Of a DNA stretch of 64,000 bases, positions 38,632-50,610 are shown piece by piece. Position numbers and translations under genes: made by a program. The notes beneath the pieces are model-generated. The model ran no database searches and was not told the DNA's origin. It was given only the letters and a program-made list of their open reading frames with translations. Position 1 is the first letter of the stretch; each line of letters begins with the position of its first letter. The stretch comes from Rotaria macrura (Eukaryota; Rotifera; Eurotatoria; Philodinida; Philodinidae). The stretch covers positions 62,001 to 126,000 of the forward strand of contig OENT01000037.1 of assembly GCA_900239685.1 (NCBI GenBank), in the 5' to 3' direction.

Positions 38632-41600
38632 ATGAAATTGGAGAACGTGGACGTTACTAAACTACAAGTTGCTGATCTACCGAAATTCAAAAAATGCCTC
38701 TGTGAACTATGTGATGATGGTTGTTTTGATAGAGCTGGTCATAAACATCATCCTGAATGTCAGCGACGACAACAAGAACGTTCAGCATTACCTGTTGTAG
38801 CTCGTTGTCCACTTTCACATTATAAAGGATCGTTTTTAGCGGCTACATCAGAATCCGGTGGAACAGCACATCATCGCCGTCAGCCATGTCCTCCTCCGCC
38901 TGATAATGACGTACCTGTATCATTTAGAAATGCACAAATGATTAATGTCAGTTCACAGAGAGATCATTATCAACCACCGAATCCCAGCAAAGAGAATAAA
39001 GCCATACTCATTAAACAAGTATCGATTTGAGAAAAAGAAATATTAAAAATAAAACAGTTCATCGATCAATATTATTTCTTTTTTTCTTGTAATGCAGAAG
39101 GATCATCTTTCTGTATCACGTGCAGTTCCAATGGAAACTCAAAGTCAATATCAAGTTGAATACATAAAGAAACCTGTTATTCCTGTCATACGTCGTCTAT
39201 TAAATGATGCACTTAAAGATACTCAGTAAACTTTTTATCTATGTCTATTCAACAATGATTATGATTGCTTTAGAATAAATTTAACTGAAATATCGATGCC
39301 AAGTTCATCACAAACAACAAGTCGAGCTCATTTTAAATCATGGCATTCGGCACCATCAAAGCCATTTGCTGAAATGCCGCCCGTCGCAGGTTAGCTGATG
39401 ATGATGAACTTAAGATTACTCTAAAATAAAATATCTTCCTTTTCAACCTAGGTCATGTTCTTTTTCCTGGCAAAAATCGAGATTTTGATACGACATCAGG
39501 AAGTACTTATCTATTATTTCCCGATACATCACAAGCTAAGCCACCTGTTCACATTGAACCTCCAGCCAGTTTGAAAATATCTGGTCGATAAATTGTTTCA
39601 TTTCGAATTGAAAATAAAACTCTTTTCGTTTCTCATATAGGCACCATGGATTTGCTAACAAATTATCGGCAAGACTATGTTGCACAAGAAATCTCGTTTT
39701 TAAAAGATAATCAAAATACAGCAAAAGATGTGTCACAAGAAGAACAAGTTTATACACGCCGTCCAATGAATGGAATTTCGCAGACAAGCTTTGATTTTCG
39801 TCCCTATAAGGAACATCGACCACCACCACCAGCCGAAACAGAACCGTTTCTCTCTCAAATTAATCTAGGAAGCTTATTTAAGCCTGTTGAGAAGTCAGTT
39901 TTCAAGATGAAATATTTTTATTTTCAAAAAAAGCATTAACAAAATTTCATCATCGTTTTAGGGACAGTCAGTATCGAATTGATTTTCCCGGTCATAATAC
40001 CAAGCTACATCCTCGACAATCACCTGCAGCACCTAAAGATCATAATAAACCTTATGCACCTCCAAAGGAAAAAATGGAGACCCAAACAGTGACACAGGTA
40101 ATTTTTATGCAGCAATACTATTCACAAACGCAACCTTTTCGAGCATGTTTTTCTTTTTGTTAGTGAAGTGCTCTCTGTCAATTCCCAATAACAACTCATG
40201 TTGACCTTGAAAAGAGAGACATTTGAGAATTCACCATCCGTTCATGTAAAAAAGAGGCATATTCGACTTTTTATCTTAATATTCTTTCTGAACGTGTTCA
40301 GCCGATGTTTCAGTAGCTCATCAAGTTCATAGAAAATATGATAGATCTATAATAACGTCAACATTTTTCATGTTTTTACTATTAGGATCCATTGTATATC
40401 ATAGACACGAGTATTCTTAGACCTTTGATTGTCTGCATGATTGAAATAGTGTAGTGACAGTTGTTTTTATTGTTTCATCAGCCGTGACAGAGAAATTTAG
40501 TTACTAGAATTTGCATCAGACGTCCAAAGAGGCCACTGGTCGTGTCTGGGCTTTTCGGGGTCTGTCACTTACATGGGTCTGAAAATCGTGGTCTTTATCT
40601 ATGAAAGGCACGCCCGTAGTCCGAGTGTCCTGTTTGAGTCTCTGGAGTGTATTAATACAGATACCAAATACAGCACTCGAAAAACCAAAGAAAATAACTT
40701 ATTGAATGCACTGTCAGAGAAACGTTTTTTAAGAAAGAAGATTTTTATTGAGGAAAAATTCAAAACATTTTTATTCTTACTTCGTCTTTTAGTCTTTGGA
40801 AATGGAGAAAAAGGTCTTGAGGGCAGACTGTTGTTCCTATATACTTATTATCATGTGTGGAAACATTTCGTTTCCGTTTCAAAAAATATGACTCGAATGT
40901 TTTTGACAGTTTTCACACGTATCGTAATTGTAAAAAAGTGATCACTTTTTTTACTAAACCCTGATATGTGGTGCCATTTCTTTTCATTGAAAGAAAAAAG
41001 TAAAAGGAAGTGACCAAAACGTATACCCATTCCAAAATTTAGTATCTTCAGAAAATACAGAGAGGCGAAATCAAAACACTTCGAAGATCAAAGTCTCATA
41101 GATAATAGTGATAGTAAGTTGTGAGATTCAAAAAAATAATATATACTCTTCGATACAAATGAATATTCAAGATTTTTTTAATTTGATGCATCTTTGGCTG
41201 ATTGTATTGAACAACGATGTAATCTACAAGTTCGACACTACTTGAAAGAACGAGGCCATAGAAGAGCATTAAGGTTATACTTTGTTCGTTTTGTTTTCTT
41301 CAGAGAGATTTTCAACCTCTCGATATCACTGCTTTACAACGTCTACGAATTGTGCCGCTAAAACAATCAATAGATTTACGGGATCCAACAATAAAAATGG
41401 AAAACGTATCCATGTCACGGTTTCATTATCAGCCCTATGAAGCAAAGAAATCGAAACGGCGACATGGGGAATTAGTTCCAAATCTTTATATACCAACGAT
41501 GGAAAAATTTCAAACAACAACAACAACTAGTGAAGCCTACCAAGGAAGATCAGGTATGAAATTATTCATTGAATGAATTTCTTGTAAAAATCGATTCATA

Positions 41601-41779
41601 TAGGTCAACCGGCAAATCCATGTTTTCCTCAACAAGAAAAACTTCAGAATACCGGTGAACAAGATCACAATACAAATTATCGACTCGACTATAAACCCCA
41701 TGGTCTTAGTTTATGTGCCGTTAAAGCTTATACGATCGCTCAAAATAATGATGCAACTAAAACTCCCATATCTGCTTAA
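38632..41779 (+). CDS. SAXO: SAXO-like stabiliser of axonemal microtubules
   Basis: SAXO (FAM154) proteins bind and stabilise microtubules of cilia. Eight exons (38632-39018, 39098-39225, 39274-39389, 39452-39583, 39641-39893, 39962-40097, 41304-41553, 41604-41779) give 525 residues. The N-terminal cysteine block KKCLCELCDDGCF (Cys22, 24, 27, 31) and a following His/Cys stretch match the family's N-terminus. The degenerate Mn-type repeats are visible as SRAVPMETQSQYQVEY, SMPSSSQTTSRAHF, MDLLTNYRQDY and related tyrosine/phenylalanine-ending units. The first ATG is 38632; the frame is open a little upstream only through a TTG. Intron 6 (40098-41303) is long and holds a spurious open frame. AATAAA at 41878-41883 may be the polyadenylation signal. 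The presence of this gene implies a ciliated animal. Confidence 0.85.
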
Positions 41780-43902
41780 TTAAATGAGTTTATTACCGTC
41801 GTAAAAATCAAAATAATATATATTATAACTTTGAACATATTCTATATTTCTCCAATCAATCACATACGTAGAAGAAAATAAAACGCGATTGACACATTTG
41901 TTATCTATTTTTCTATATAAAGTTGACTTATCATTTTTCTTTTAAAATTATTCTGTGCTTTTTTGATGAGAAATATCAAGTTTAAATCTCAAATATGAAT
42001 AATTAATACGATTCTTGTTCAACACTATTCAATGTGAATTCTATCTAATCAGATGCAAACATAAAATAATCAATGAGACTATTGCATCACACCAATGATT
42101 TATCAAATATTCATTAAATGCACGGTTGTGACACAACGAATGTTCATCAATTGAGAGATTACGACTGATGCTGACAGGAACTGTTCGTGTACATGATTTT
42201 ATGAAAAGAAGCTTTTACTATCGATATTTCTTTCTGAAATAATGTCTATTCGTTCATTAAATCTTACCATACTGTCTCAGAAAAATCGATGTTTTGTGTG
42301 TGAAGTAGGAACATGTCATAGGCTACGTTGTAAAAACTTCTTTTACTTATGAAATGTAACCCTAGGTTTACTGAGGCTTGTTCTGAAGCTTTTAAAGAAT
42401 GCTTTTTATAGATCTGATAAAAACTATCAATTATTTTCAAATAAACTTTTCGAAGTTTTTAAGTAATCTTTACGTTATATGATAAATTGCAAAACAAAAT
42501 ATGCTAGTGGTGGAGATATCAACACAGCTGTAATATTTAGTCAAATAGTCACTGCGTATACATATATAGCTGGTAATAAAAATAAAAATAAAAATAAAAT
42601 TTTAAACTAAATGACTTCTCTTTAATGGGACGACCTAAGCTTTCGATCATGAGCTACCAGTCCTCATTAGTCTTTACTACATAGATTTCATAATGAAAAC
42701 AGTGTTATTCGGACAAATTCTTTTGTTTGAATATTTTTCATTCTTGATCTTTGTGTATGAAACAAAATTGATGGTTGGCATATCTAATTATAGAATGTGT
42801 CATAGAAAAGGCTCTTCCGGACTGCGTTAATCGTGAATCTTAGAGTAGTATCTAGAAACATTATTATTCTATTGATACGTGTGATTATATTCTATTCAAT
42901 ATGATATTGATTCAGTTAGGAATTTAAATGGAGAACATTTCAGCATCTATGATTACATTGATAAGTTTGATGTTCGATACTTACATGAAAATAGTGTTAA
43001 TATCATCATGTTGGTTGTCTATACTGTAATACGCTTATTGAATGTTAATCGTTTTAATGATAATGACACGGAAAACTCAACCTTGCATTCATATGACATT
43101 AAAAGAAAGATAAATGTATTTGGAATCATTTTTGAGAGAAATGAAATAGAGATGATCGATTTTTATCTTTTAAAAGAACGAACAATACTGCATTGGATAC
43201 TTAACGCTAGATTCCTTTAGAAAATTTTTCTCCGAGACAATCAGCAAGTTTTTCAAAAACATGAAGGCGTTTCTTTTAGATTAGAAGATGATATGTGCTC
43301 AAAAAATTAGAAAAAACAAGTCCATTATTCTTCAACATTCTACTGGGCATAGGTCTTGTTTAAAACTAATAATTCGTTAATCGTTAACCATGTTAACACC
43401 GAACTTTTATAAATAAGTGGAACATAGTTAACGATTCTGATGCATTGCTGAGATGTAACATTTTAAAAATTTGAAACAACGCTATTTATGCCATCTGTTT
43501 TAGAAACTTGGTGTGAAGGCCTGCGAAAAGTTATTGGAAACAACTCGTATTAATGATAAAATGTAATCTCATTTTCTCTCAAAATTACCCGAACACATCC
43601 ATTCTTCTTTGAATTTTAACATGTCATTAATATTGTAGATTGTTGTTACTATTGAAATCAATATGAGGAATATACACAAACGATCCTCACTTCTTCGAAG
43701 ATTATTGTTACTATCGCATGATTCTTCAAATCTTAACAAAAGTATTTTTGCTATATTTTGACAACGTTCTTAATCTTCTTTTATTAAAAATTTTGCTGAA
43801 AACAAGCGTATTCTCAACATCAAGACGATACACACATACATTCTAATAATCCTAGACAGTTATATGTTTTGTTCTATTGCAACTGTAAGAAATCATATCC
43901 AT
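41780..43902. other. Convergent intergenic region, no gene seen
   Basis: About 2.1 kb between the 3' ends of the SAXO-like gene (+) and TMEM147 (-). An (AAAAT)n simple repeat lies at about 42575-42600. Nothing coding is supported. Confidence 0.5.
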
Positions 43903-46900
43903 CTAATTATTGTTTGGCAATGATAAATAAAGTTGAAGAGTTGGTAAGCCAACGGATGCCGTAAATAAAAACTTTGACAATAGATGCACCCATGCTCCTA
44001 AACCGAATGCATGTACCAAAACTCTATTGAATAGAAGAAAAAGAACATTTTTTTAATAGAAAGATAAATAATTCAATTTTACTCTAAAATTAATGGCTGA
44101 TAGCAACATAGAAGAAGTAGAACGTTGATTAATGGAAGATAAGATTTATTCAAATCATTTCTCGTACGAAGCCAAATGAGCATGGCAACTGCCAGATGAT
44201 GAATCTAGAAATTATGATATGATCGACTTCTATCTTGTTGTGAAGATTTATCTTACTAAAGCAATATTTGAATCAAGACTCATTTGAATATATTTCCAAT
44301 CAAACTCAATGCCACGAGCTCCGACCCATAATGGTAAAAATCTATGAAATCATTGATGATACGAAAGAATTTTACAAAAATACGTCATAAAATTTAAAAA
44401 GAAACAAACTTTGTTACAACAAGTTCAGCTGATGCCCAACCAAGAGCAGCAACTAAATATTTTAAATCGGTTTTACCACAAATACGTGTTATGACAATAT
44501 GTAAGCCAACTAAATCCAATATATCAACTGTACTTTTTAAAAATTCCTAGAAGTCATTGATTCGATACATTCGACAAGAACAAATACTCTAAAGTGAATC
44601 TTACGGTTTGAACAACGAATGCTGATGATTCATCGACCGGTGGAAAACATGTTGCAATAGTTAACATTTTGATGAATTGAACAAATAAATAGAAAGCAGC
44701 CGATTGAGTACACTTCCAGAATGCATTGTATTCAGCTCTAAAAATCAATTGATAATGTTTTTTTTTATTTCGACGCATGTTCGAATAAGAGAAAAATTAC
44801 TGAATGAAAATTTTCTCTGTCAAAACTTGACTATTCAGTACATTTGAATAAGTAGCGATAAAGATCTATTGATAAAGAATAATCCTGATTTCAATATGTG
44901 ATGATTTTCCAAGATACGTACTTTAATTTACACATCATTCTCTAGTTCCTATTCAAACAAACGACTATCTATCTCATATGATTAATCCCTTAGTTTGAGC
45001 CCGAATGATCCTACGGAAAGGCTAGATAAAGTAAGAAGAGCTTACATGAACTTTCTAGCATGAACAAGTCAAAGATGTGGCAACTACGGTTTTTCTAGGT
45101 CAGCACTGGCAACAGTCTAAACCGTTAGACTGGACAGAACCGGCTGACATATTAGCATGATTCTGTGTTCGTTGTTTTTTCTCCCTTTAAAGTACACATC
45201 AACGTTCCAATGAGAGATCACTGTCTCTAAATCACGGGAGATACTATCTGAGGGTTTCATATCAGTATTAAAATAATGCTACGAAACATGATTATCAGTA
45301 AACGTTAAATTCGAGGTGAAAGCTGCAAACATTACACAACTTCAAGACTTTATCATTGAAGTCACACTTGTTTCTTTCTCGGTTAAAATACACGACAACA
45401 TATTTACTTCCTTCCACCCGGTTTGCTTCGAAAGTCGTTTTAAAGATGTATTTGCTCGTGTAACGTAGTGCCATAGATTTTGATGTCTCAAGCGGCTCAA
45501 TGTTTTTTCTGACATGCAACATTCTGACCACTTAATGGTCTATCCTTGAGATGATGAACTGTATCCCATTGGCTGCAACTTAGTCGCAATAGGTCCGTTG
45601 TGTTTTATATTTTAGTTCTATACGAATTTTATTGAATTTATGGTTCTCTCTCCCCAAGTAACTATTGATGGAAATAAAACTACACTAGGCTACAGATTCT
45701 ATATAAGTTTTCTACATTAATGAAATATTCATTGGACATAGAAATTATGAATCGGCTGCAAATATTCTGGAAGTCTCTCAGTAGGTTTGTTGTTCGATTT
45801 CTTTCGTCCGTTCAAAATATATGCTGCCAATCATAAAAAATTAAAATCTATTATGTTAAATATTACAACGAAAAACAATGTGATTCCATTGCATTTCGAT
45901 AATATAACCTGACATGAAAATAATCCGATAGAATATATTAGGGATTCTTTAGTGAATATTATTTTAAAAGAAGTATTCTAGCTCATGTTTCTCGATAGCA
46001 ATAGTCACCGATACTAGAACACTGGTTTAATCGACAAAAATAAATACTTGTATGATCGATGTTTTGAAAAAAGTAGGTAAAAAAAAGTATAAATAAATGC
46101 GGAAACTTCGGACTTATGTCCGAGAGTTATGTGTACTTCAAAAAGTGAATGAGACAAATCAGTCATTCTAGAATGTGTGCACGGAAGAAGTATCTTGGTA
46201 AACCTTTTTGGGAAACTCCAAAACTACTGATCATCTCAGACATATCTAGGCAATTTTGTTTCTAGATGCAGTTTTTGTGTATTTGAGACCTTTTTGCAGC
46301 CAATGTTTTGTTAGAAAGCTGCGATTTGGTTCAAAACTAATATCAGATTCGGAACCACCGTTAGCAACTGAGTCACTTCACATAAGTTGTGGATAATTCT
46401 GAGAAAAACGTTTTATTTGAAAAAATCCCTGTACACCCCTTCAGGGATTGTTTGGTGAAAAATGACAATTTTTTCGATAACTCAGCCATTTCTTGCCGGA
46501 TCCTTCTCATCTTCGAACTCGGCCGAGATATTCATCAGACAATTCTGTGCACAAAATTTCAGCTCAATCGAATGTATTTGTAAAGAGTTATCCTGTTAAC
46601 GGCCGGACACACTGACCGATTCTAGAGTGTACTCACTTTTTGAGTACACAAAAAGAATCCAGATTGGCTCGATCTTGAAAAACTTGTGTTAACAGACCAG
46701 TCACCGTTATCGGTTACAGTTCTGCAACCAGATTTCCTTACAATTTCTTTAAATGTAAGATTTAATTTCTTTCAACGAAAGACAACAGCCGTTTGATTTA
46801 TCGTGGTCAGTAGTGACGAAAAATATATTGTATTTTACTTCGACTATTCGATCTCTACTTATTTCGTAATGAAAAATTGATGCGTACTTAACAAAAACAA

Positions 46901-47286
46901 AAAGATCAGGAAATAGTTCAACGATCGAATTTCGTGGGTAAACATTTTTCATTGCTTGTTTAACTTTGTTTTAAAAGTGGACTAAAGTTTATCTATGAAC
47001 TTATCTTGACTGTCAATTTAGAAAACTAGACAGAAGAAATTGATACGAGACAAAATACTCTACTTTTCACCATGATGAAATATTCGAATAAATAACTCTG
47101 AAAATCCTAAGCTTTGACCAGTACTTACCCATTCAACTATAAACATTACTCAGTAACTACACACTACTATGATAATATGGTAGAAATACAGTACATTACG
47201 GATACTTACAATCCTGAATATTTATATGTTAATAAAACGGGACCACAGGCTAAAGCCAGACAATTGCCAAAATGAAATAAAGGCAT
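43903..47286 (-). CDS. TMEM147: TMEM147, ER translocon-associated multipass membrane protein
   Basis: TMEM147 is an ER membrane protein that works with Nicalin and NOMO at the multipass translocon. On the minus strand the exons run 47286-47210, 44737-44605, 44546-44410, 44341-44257, 44204-44083 and 44023-43903; every junction keeps phase. The product is 224 residues, the usual family length. Diagnostic matches are the N-terminus [47 protein letters not shown], and [19 protein letters not shown]. Hydrophobic segments are spread along the protein as expected. Intron 1 is 2472 bp and contains the putative repeat at 46130-46650; the other introns are 52-68 bp. The start lies 164 bp from the divergent start of the small gene at 47451. 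Confidence 0.93.
46130..46650. mobile_element. Putative MITE with TGTGTACTTCAAAAAGTGA ends, in TMEM147 intron 1
   Basis: The left end TGTGTACTTCAAAAAGTGA (46130-46148) is repeated in inverted form at 46633-46650 with one base missing (reverse complement TGTGTACTCAAAAAGTGA). The right end also forms a hairpin: GTGTACTCA at 46627-46635 pairs with TGAGTACAC at 46641-46649. The internal 480 bp has no coding capacity. No target-site duplication is obvious, so the exact limits are uncertain. Confidence 0.45.
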
Positions 47287-47450
47287 CTGAAAATAAATCA
47301 TATGAGCGCGTTAATTTAAAAACAAAACTTCAATAATTGTTTTGTTCGAGTCAAACGTTGTTTATTGTGTTTCTTGTTTACTTAGTTTTTCAACTCATAT
47401 CTTTCAATTGAAAAAAGACTGACTAACAAACAAAATTTCTGTTTTCTTTC
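47287..47450. promoter_or_regulatory. Likely bidirectional promoter region
   Basis: Only 164 bp separate the TMEM147 start (minus strand) from the start of the small membrane protein gene (plus strand). With no room for separate promoters, this AT-rich spacer probably drives both. No TATA or other element could be assigned. Confidence 0.5.
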
Positions 47451-47874
47451 ATGATTAATCTAATTATTGCTTATCTCGCTCTGATTGTTATTATTTTATT
47501 ATTCATTATTATTTTTTTAACTTTCTATATTATTTATGAACATCGAAAACGAACTATAGTTCAATTAGATAAAACTAAAATAGTCGTACCATTGCTTACA
47601 TTACAAACTAATGATCTATCAAATGTTAATCATTCGAATTCAGTAATATTCTCATCTACACAAAAACGAACAATGAAACGAATTCGACACCGAGTAAACA
47701 TTGTTTCTCTTTCTCTTCTCTACAAATATTATCTTTCGCTTCTAGCCACCACCATTATGTATCGGTACGCAAAATTCACGAGGTTTTCTCGTGTCAAACA
47801 ATGATCGATATATTCATGATAGGAAACAAAATCAACAGAATCTAAGTTCTACCACTATTCATTTTGATAGTTAG
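47451..47874 (+). CDS. Small single-pass membrane protein, unknown
   Basis: Two exons (47451-47693 and 47746-47874) separated by a 52-bp GT-AG intron give 123 residues. The split model is preferred to the unspliced frame because the sequence after the acceptor (PPPLCIGTQNSRGFLVSNNDRY...) has native-like coding composition. The read-through is hydrophobic and low in complexity. Residues 1-28 are strongly hydrophobic (MINLIIAYLALIVIILLF...), then a basic stretch EHRKR suggests one membrane anchor with a soluble C-terminal side. No family is recognised. It is divergent from TMEM147 and convergent with the NDUFC2-like gene. Confidence 0.62.
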
Positions 47875-48056
47875 AAAAACGAAATAAAAGATATGATTGT
47901 TTTATTTGTTTTATTCTACAAAAAAAAATGAAAACAAATCTGTGAGGATGATATTCTATTTAAAAAAGAGGAGAAGGAGAAGGAAAAGGATGCAAGAAAA
48001 AAAATGAAACGAAGGACAATAATGTTTTCGTCTTCTACCTTTTTTCCCGTTTACTT

Positions 48057-50471
48057 TTAACGCAATGGTCTCCAGGATTGAAAAATTTCTTGATATTTTC
48101 GTCGTTTTTCAAATACTTCAGGAAAATCTTCTGGATGTCGTCGAACATAATCCCATATATTCAATTCTTTTTCTAACATACGACTTTCACGAAATTTTCT
48201 CCACCATGAACCAAATAGATAGCCACCAGCTATAGCAGCAGCATAAACAGGTCTTGCTGAAAAGTAAGGTCGACGTAAATACATATTACGAAACAAAACG
48301 ACTATAGAGAAACTAAGTGGAAATACAACACGAGCATCATATGGTGCCATAAAATATGGTAAACCCCAAACACGATAACGTGGATCATTAGCGTAATCAC
48401 GATCGAGATCCCCATTACCTGGCTTTATGCCCATATCGAACAGGATAACCTAGAAAAAATGAAGAATTTAATATTTTGAAATATTAGAAACATGGATTAG
48501 ACTAAAAAAACACCTTGTTATGAAATCTATGGCTTGGAATAACTAATTGTATGGTGCTAGAAAATAAGGAAGATTAATCCAGAGAACTGGATACTGGTCT
48601 AGAGACAAATGTTTCAATTTTTATGAGTCTGAATCGAATTGGAAACCTTCTTTTTTTTTAATTGTGCTATTGAGTTTGTAAAACTCTAGAAGTCTATGTA
48701 ATGTTCAAAAAACCTATTCAATTAATATAACTACGAACTGCAAACGAAATACTGTAAAAGATCTGAGCTCTTCTTATTCGAGTATAGGGAAGTTCTATAT
48801 TGTTGATTGAATCCTGACTACTCTATGATGCTCGTTAAGAATTAAAGAATATTCAAGTAAAATTTCTACTGAATTTCCATCCATCATATTGGTTCATATC
48901 GCCTCTATTCAATCTTATATGACATCATCAATAGATGAAAGTCAACAACTCGAATAAGATATGTATAGTTTTAATCATTTGTGTGCAGTGTTCGAAGAAA
49001 AATTTGCCGATCATATTTTAAAGCGCTATTCTCGTTGATTGCAAGAAAGTAAACGTGTTTATTTTTCGGAGGCGGGTGGGGGAGAGGGTTCTTCTAAAAA
49101 TTACAAGGCATCCGTCAAAATGGGATATCCGATGAAGTTCGCTCTTTTTTCTGATGAAGCTGCAGCGAACAAAAACAACAACAATTCAAATGTCACAGAT
49201 TGATAATATTATGAAGAAATAGAAAAGAAGAGTACTTTATAGACAAACATTTTGCTCTTTACTCAAGAGAAACCCATTTTCAGTTTTCCGTGAGCAGCCA
49301 AATAGATGTGTGAATTCTAAGAGAACACATAGAAAAAGAAGCTGCTTTCTCTCATGAATTATCCTATCTATCCAATTTTAAATGAAAGACTATCTTCTGG
49401 ATTATTGTAGGACCAATTTTCCTCTATCAAACAGCGTATCGTTTTTTCTTGAGACTAGAAATATCTTTTTGTTACAAGAACTCAATTTTTTCCATTGCTT
49501 CAAAAAAAAATGGCATGTTATGCCTATTTTATAGCACTTCAAATTTTGATAGTACTCACTTATTTTAAAATTGAGATGCAACAGTTTATACTAAAACGAT
49601 CAGTGCGGAAAAATCTTTGAGATTCGACAGTAAGAACACACAATTTGTAACACTTGGTGTCATTTTTGATTGACCAACTACGAGAATACTCCAAATGATT
49701 TAGATTTCCATCAAGGTTTGTGTAATGAGAGATCCTCGTTAAATGTCACATTACTTTTCAAACGAAATACTATTTATTTAATAAGTAATAAAAAAAAATT
49801 TGAACTGATTCTATTTTTGAGATATCGAAAATTTTCAACCCACGATAGAAGCGTTCAAAATTCATGTTAAATAATAAACTATAAATGTTGCACAAACAAA
49901 ACTGTATCTTTCAATTTATCGAGAGTGGCATTTATTATTTATTGAAAGACCTGGCACAAGATTGATACATTATCGTTGATGGCAAAAGATTTTATTTTTG
50001 TATAAATTCAATCGTGAGTTAAATTTTCACAGGAACAAAAATTTTATACGAGTTTTTGCATGAAAGCTGTATGTAGAAATTTCAAGAAGTTTGCTATTGC
50101 TTTATGTTTCATTCTTTGAATCATACCTCTCTTGCTTTCGGTGAAAATAGTGCTAAATGATCATCTCTAATTTGTGGTTGTCCATCTTTGGTATTGTTTT
50201 TTTCATCGAAATATCGATTGTATTCTGGATTTAATGACTTGTTAGGTAATAATTTGTCTCGTTGTTCTTTTGGTAGCGGATTTGTATCTAATTCATCACC
50301 TGTTTCGCCACCTAAAACTGGGTATGTACGCCATGGCAGTTTTTTTGCGAATGAACGATTTGTAAATTCGAATGCTGATGACTTATCATATTCTTGATCA
50401 AATGAACGACGAGCAAGACCAACATGATGTTCATCATGTTTGTCACCCCATGGACCTATACCAGTCGACAT
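48057..50471 (-). CDS. NDUFC2-like mitochondrial complex I subunit with long N-terminal exon
   Basis: Two minus-strand exons, 50471-50127 and 48449-48057, join in phase 0 (AREVILFDMG) to give 245 residues. The last 65 residues are recognisable: MYLRRPYFSARPVY, an Ala/Gly-rich hydrophobic segment, then YVRRHPEDFPEVFEKRRKYQEIFQSWRPLR. These match the NDUFC2 C-terminus, whose core is YMKLHPEDFP...YGEIFEKFHPIR. NDUFC2 is an accessory inner-membrane subunit of NADH:ubiquinone oxidoreductase. The family is normally about 120 residues, so the first exon (115 residues, hydrophilic, starting MSTGIGPWGDKHDEHH) is an extra domain of unknown nature. The alternative is two genes, with exon 2 beginning at the internal ATG at 48434. 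The intron is 1677 bp. The gene starts 139 bp after the INTS6 stop codon on the same strand. Confidence 0.68.
49068..49088 (+). other. G-rich tract with quadruplex potential
   Basis: A plus-strand run of G tracts (GG, GG, GGG, GGGGG and GGG with 1-3 base spacers) lies in the intron of the NDUFC2-like gene. On the coding strand it is C-rich. It stands out in very AT-rich surroundings. The fold is a prediction only. Confidence 0.5.
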
Positions 50472-50610
50472 TGTTTTATTTATTTATATTGTACAAAATT
50501 TTATCTAGAATAATATACAAAAAGACAAAAAGAATATATCACATTGGTCTATCTATCAAGAAAAATGTGTTGATGTCGATTATTTTGTTTTCTTTCTTTT
50601 TGTTTTAAAA

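Noticed and set aside
40573..40941. 122-codon open frame inside SAXO intron 6
   Set aside because: It begins in the middle of an intron, has no recognisable domain and its composition matches the surrounding intron.
45295..45531. Minus-strand open frame in TMEM147 intron 1
   Set aside because: No start context, homologous motif or splice logic; likely chance or decayed repeat.
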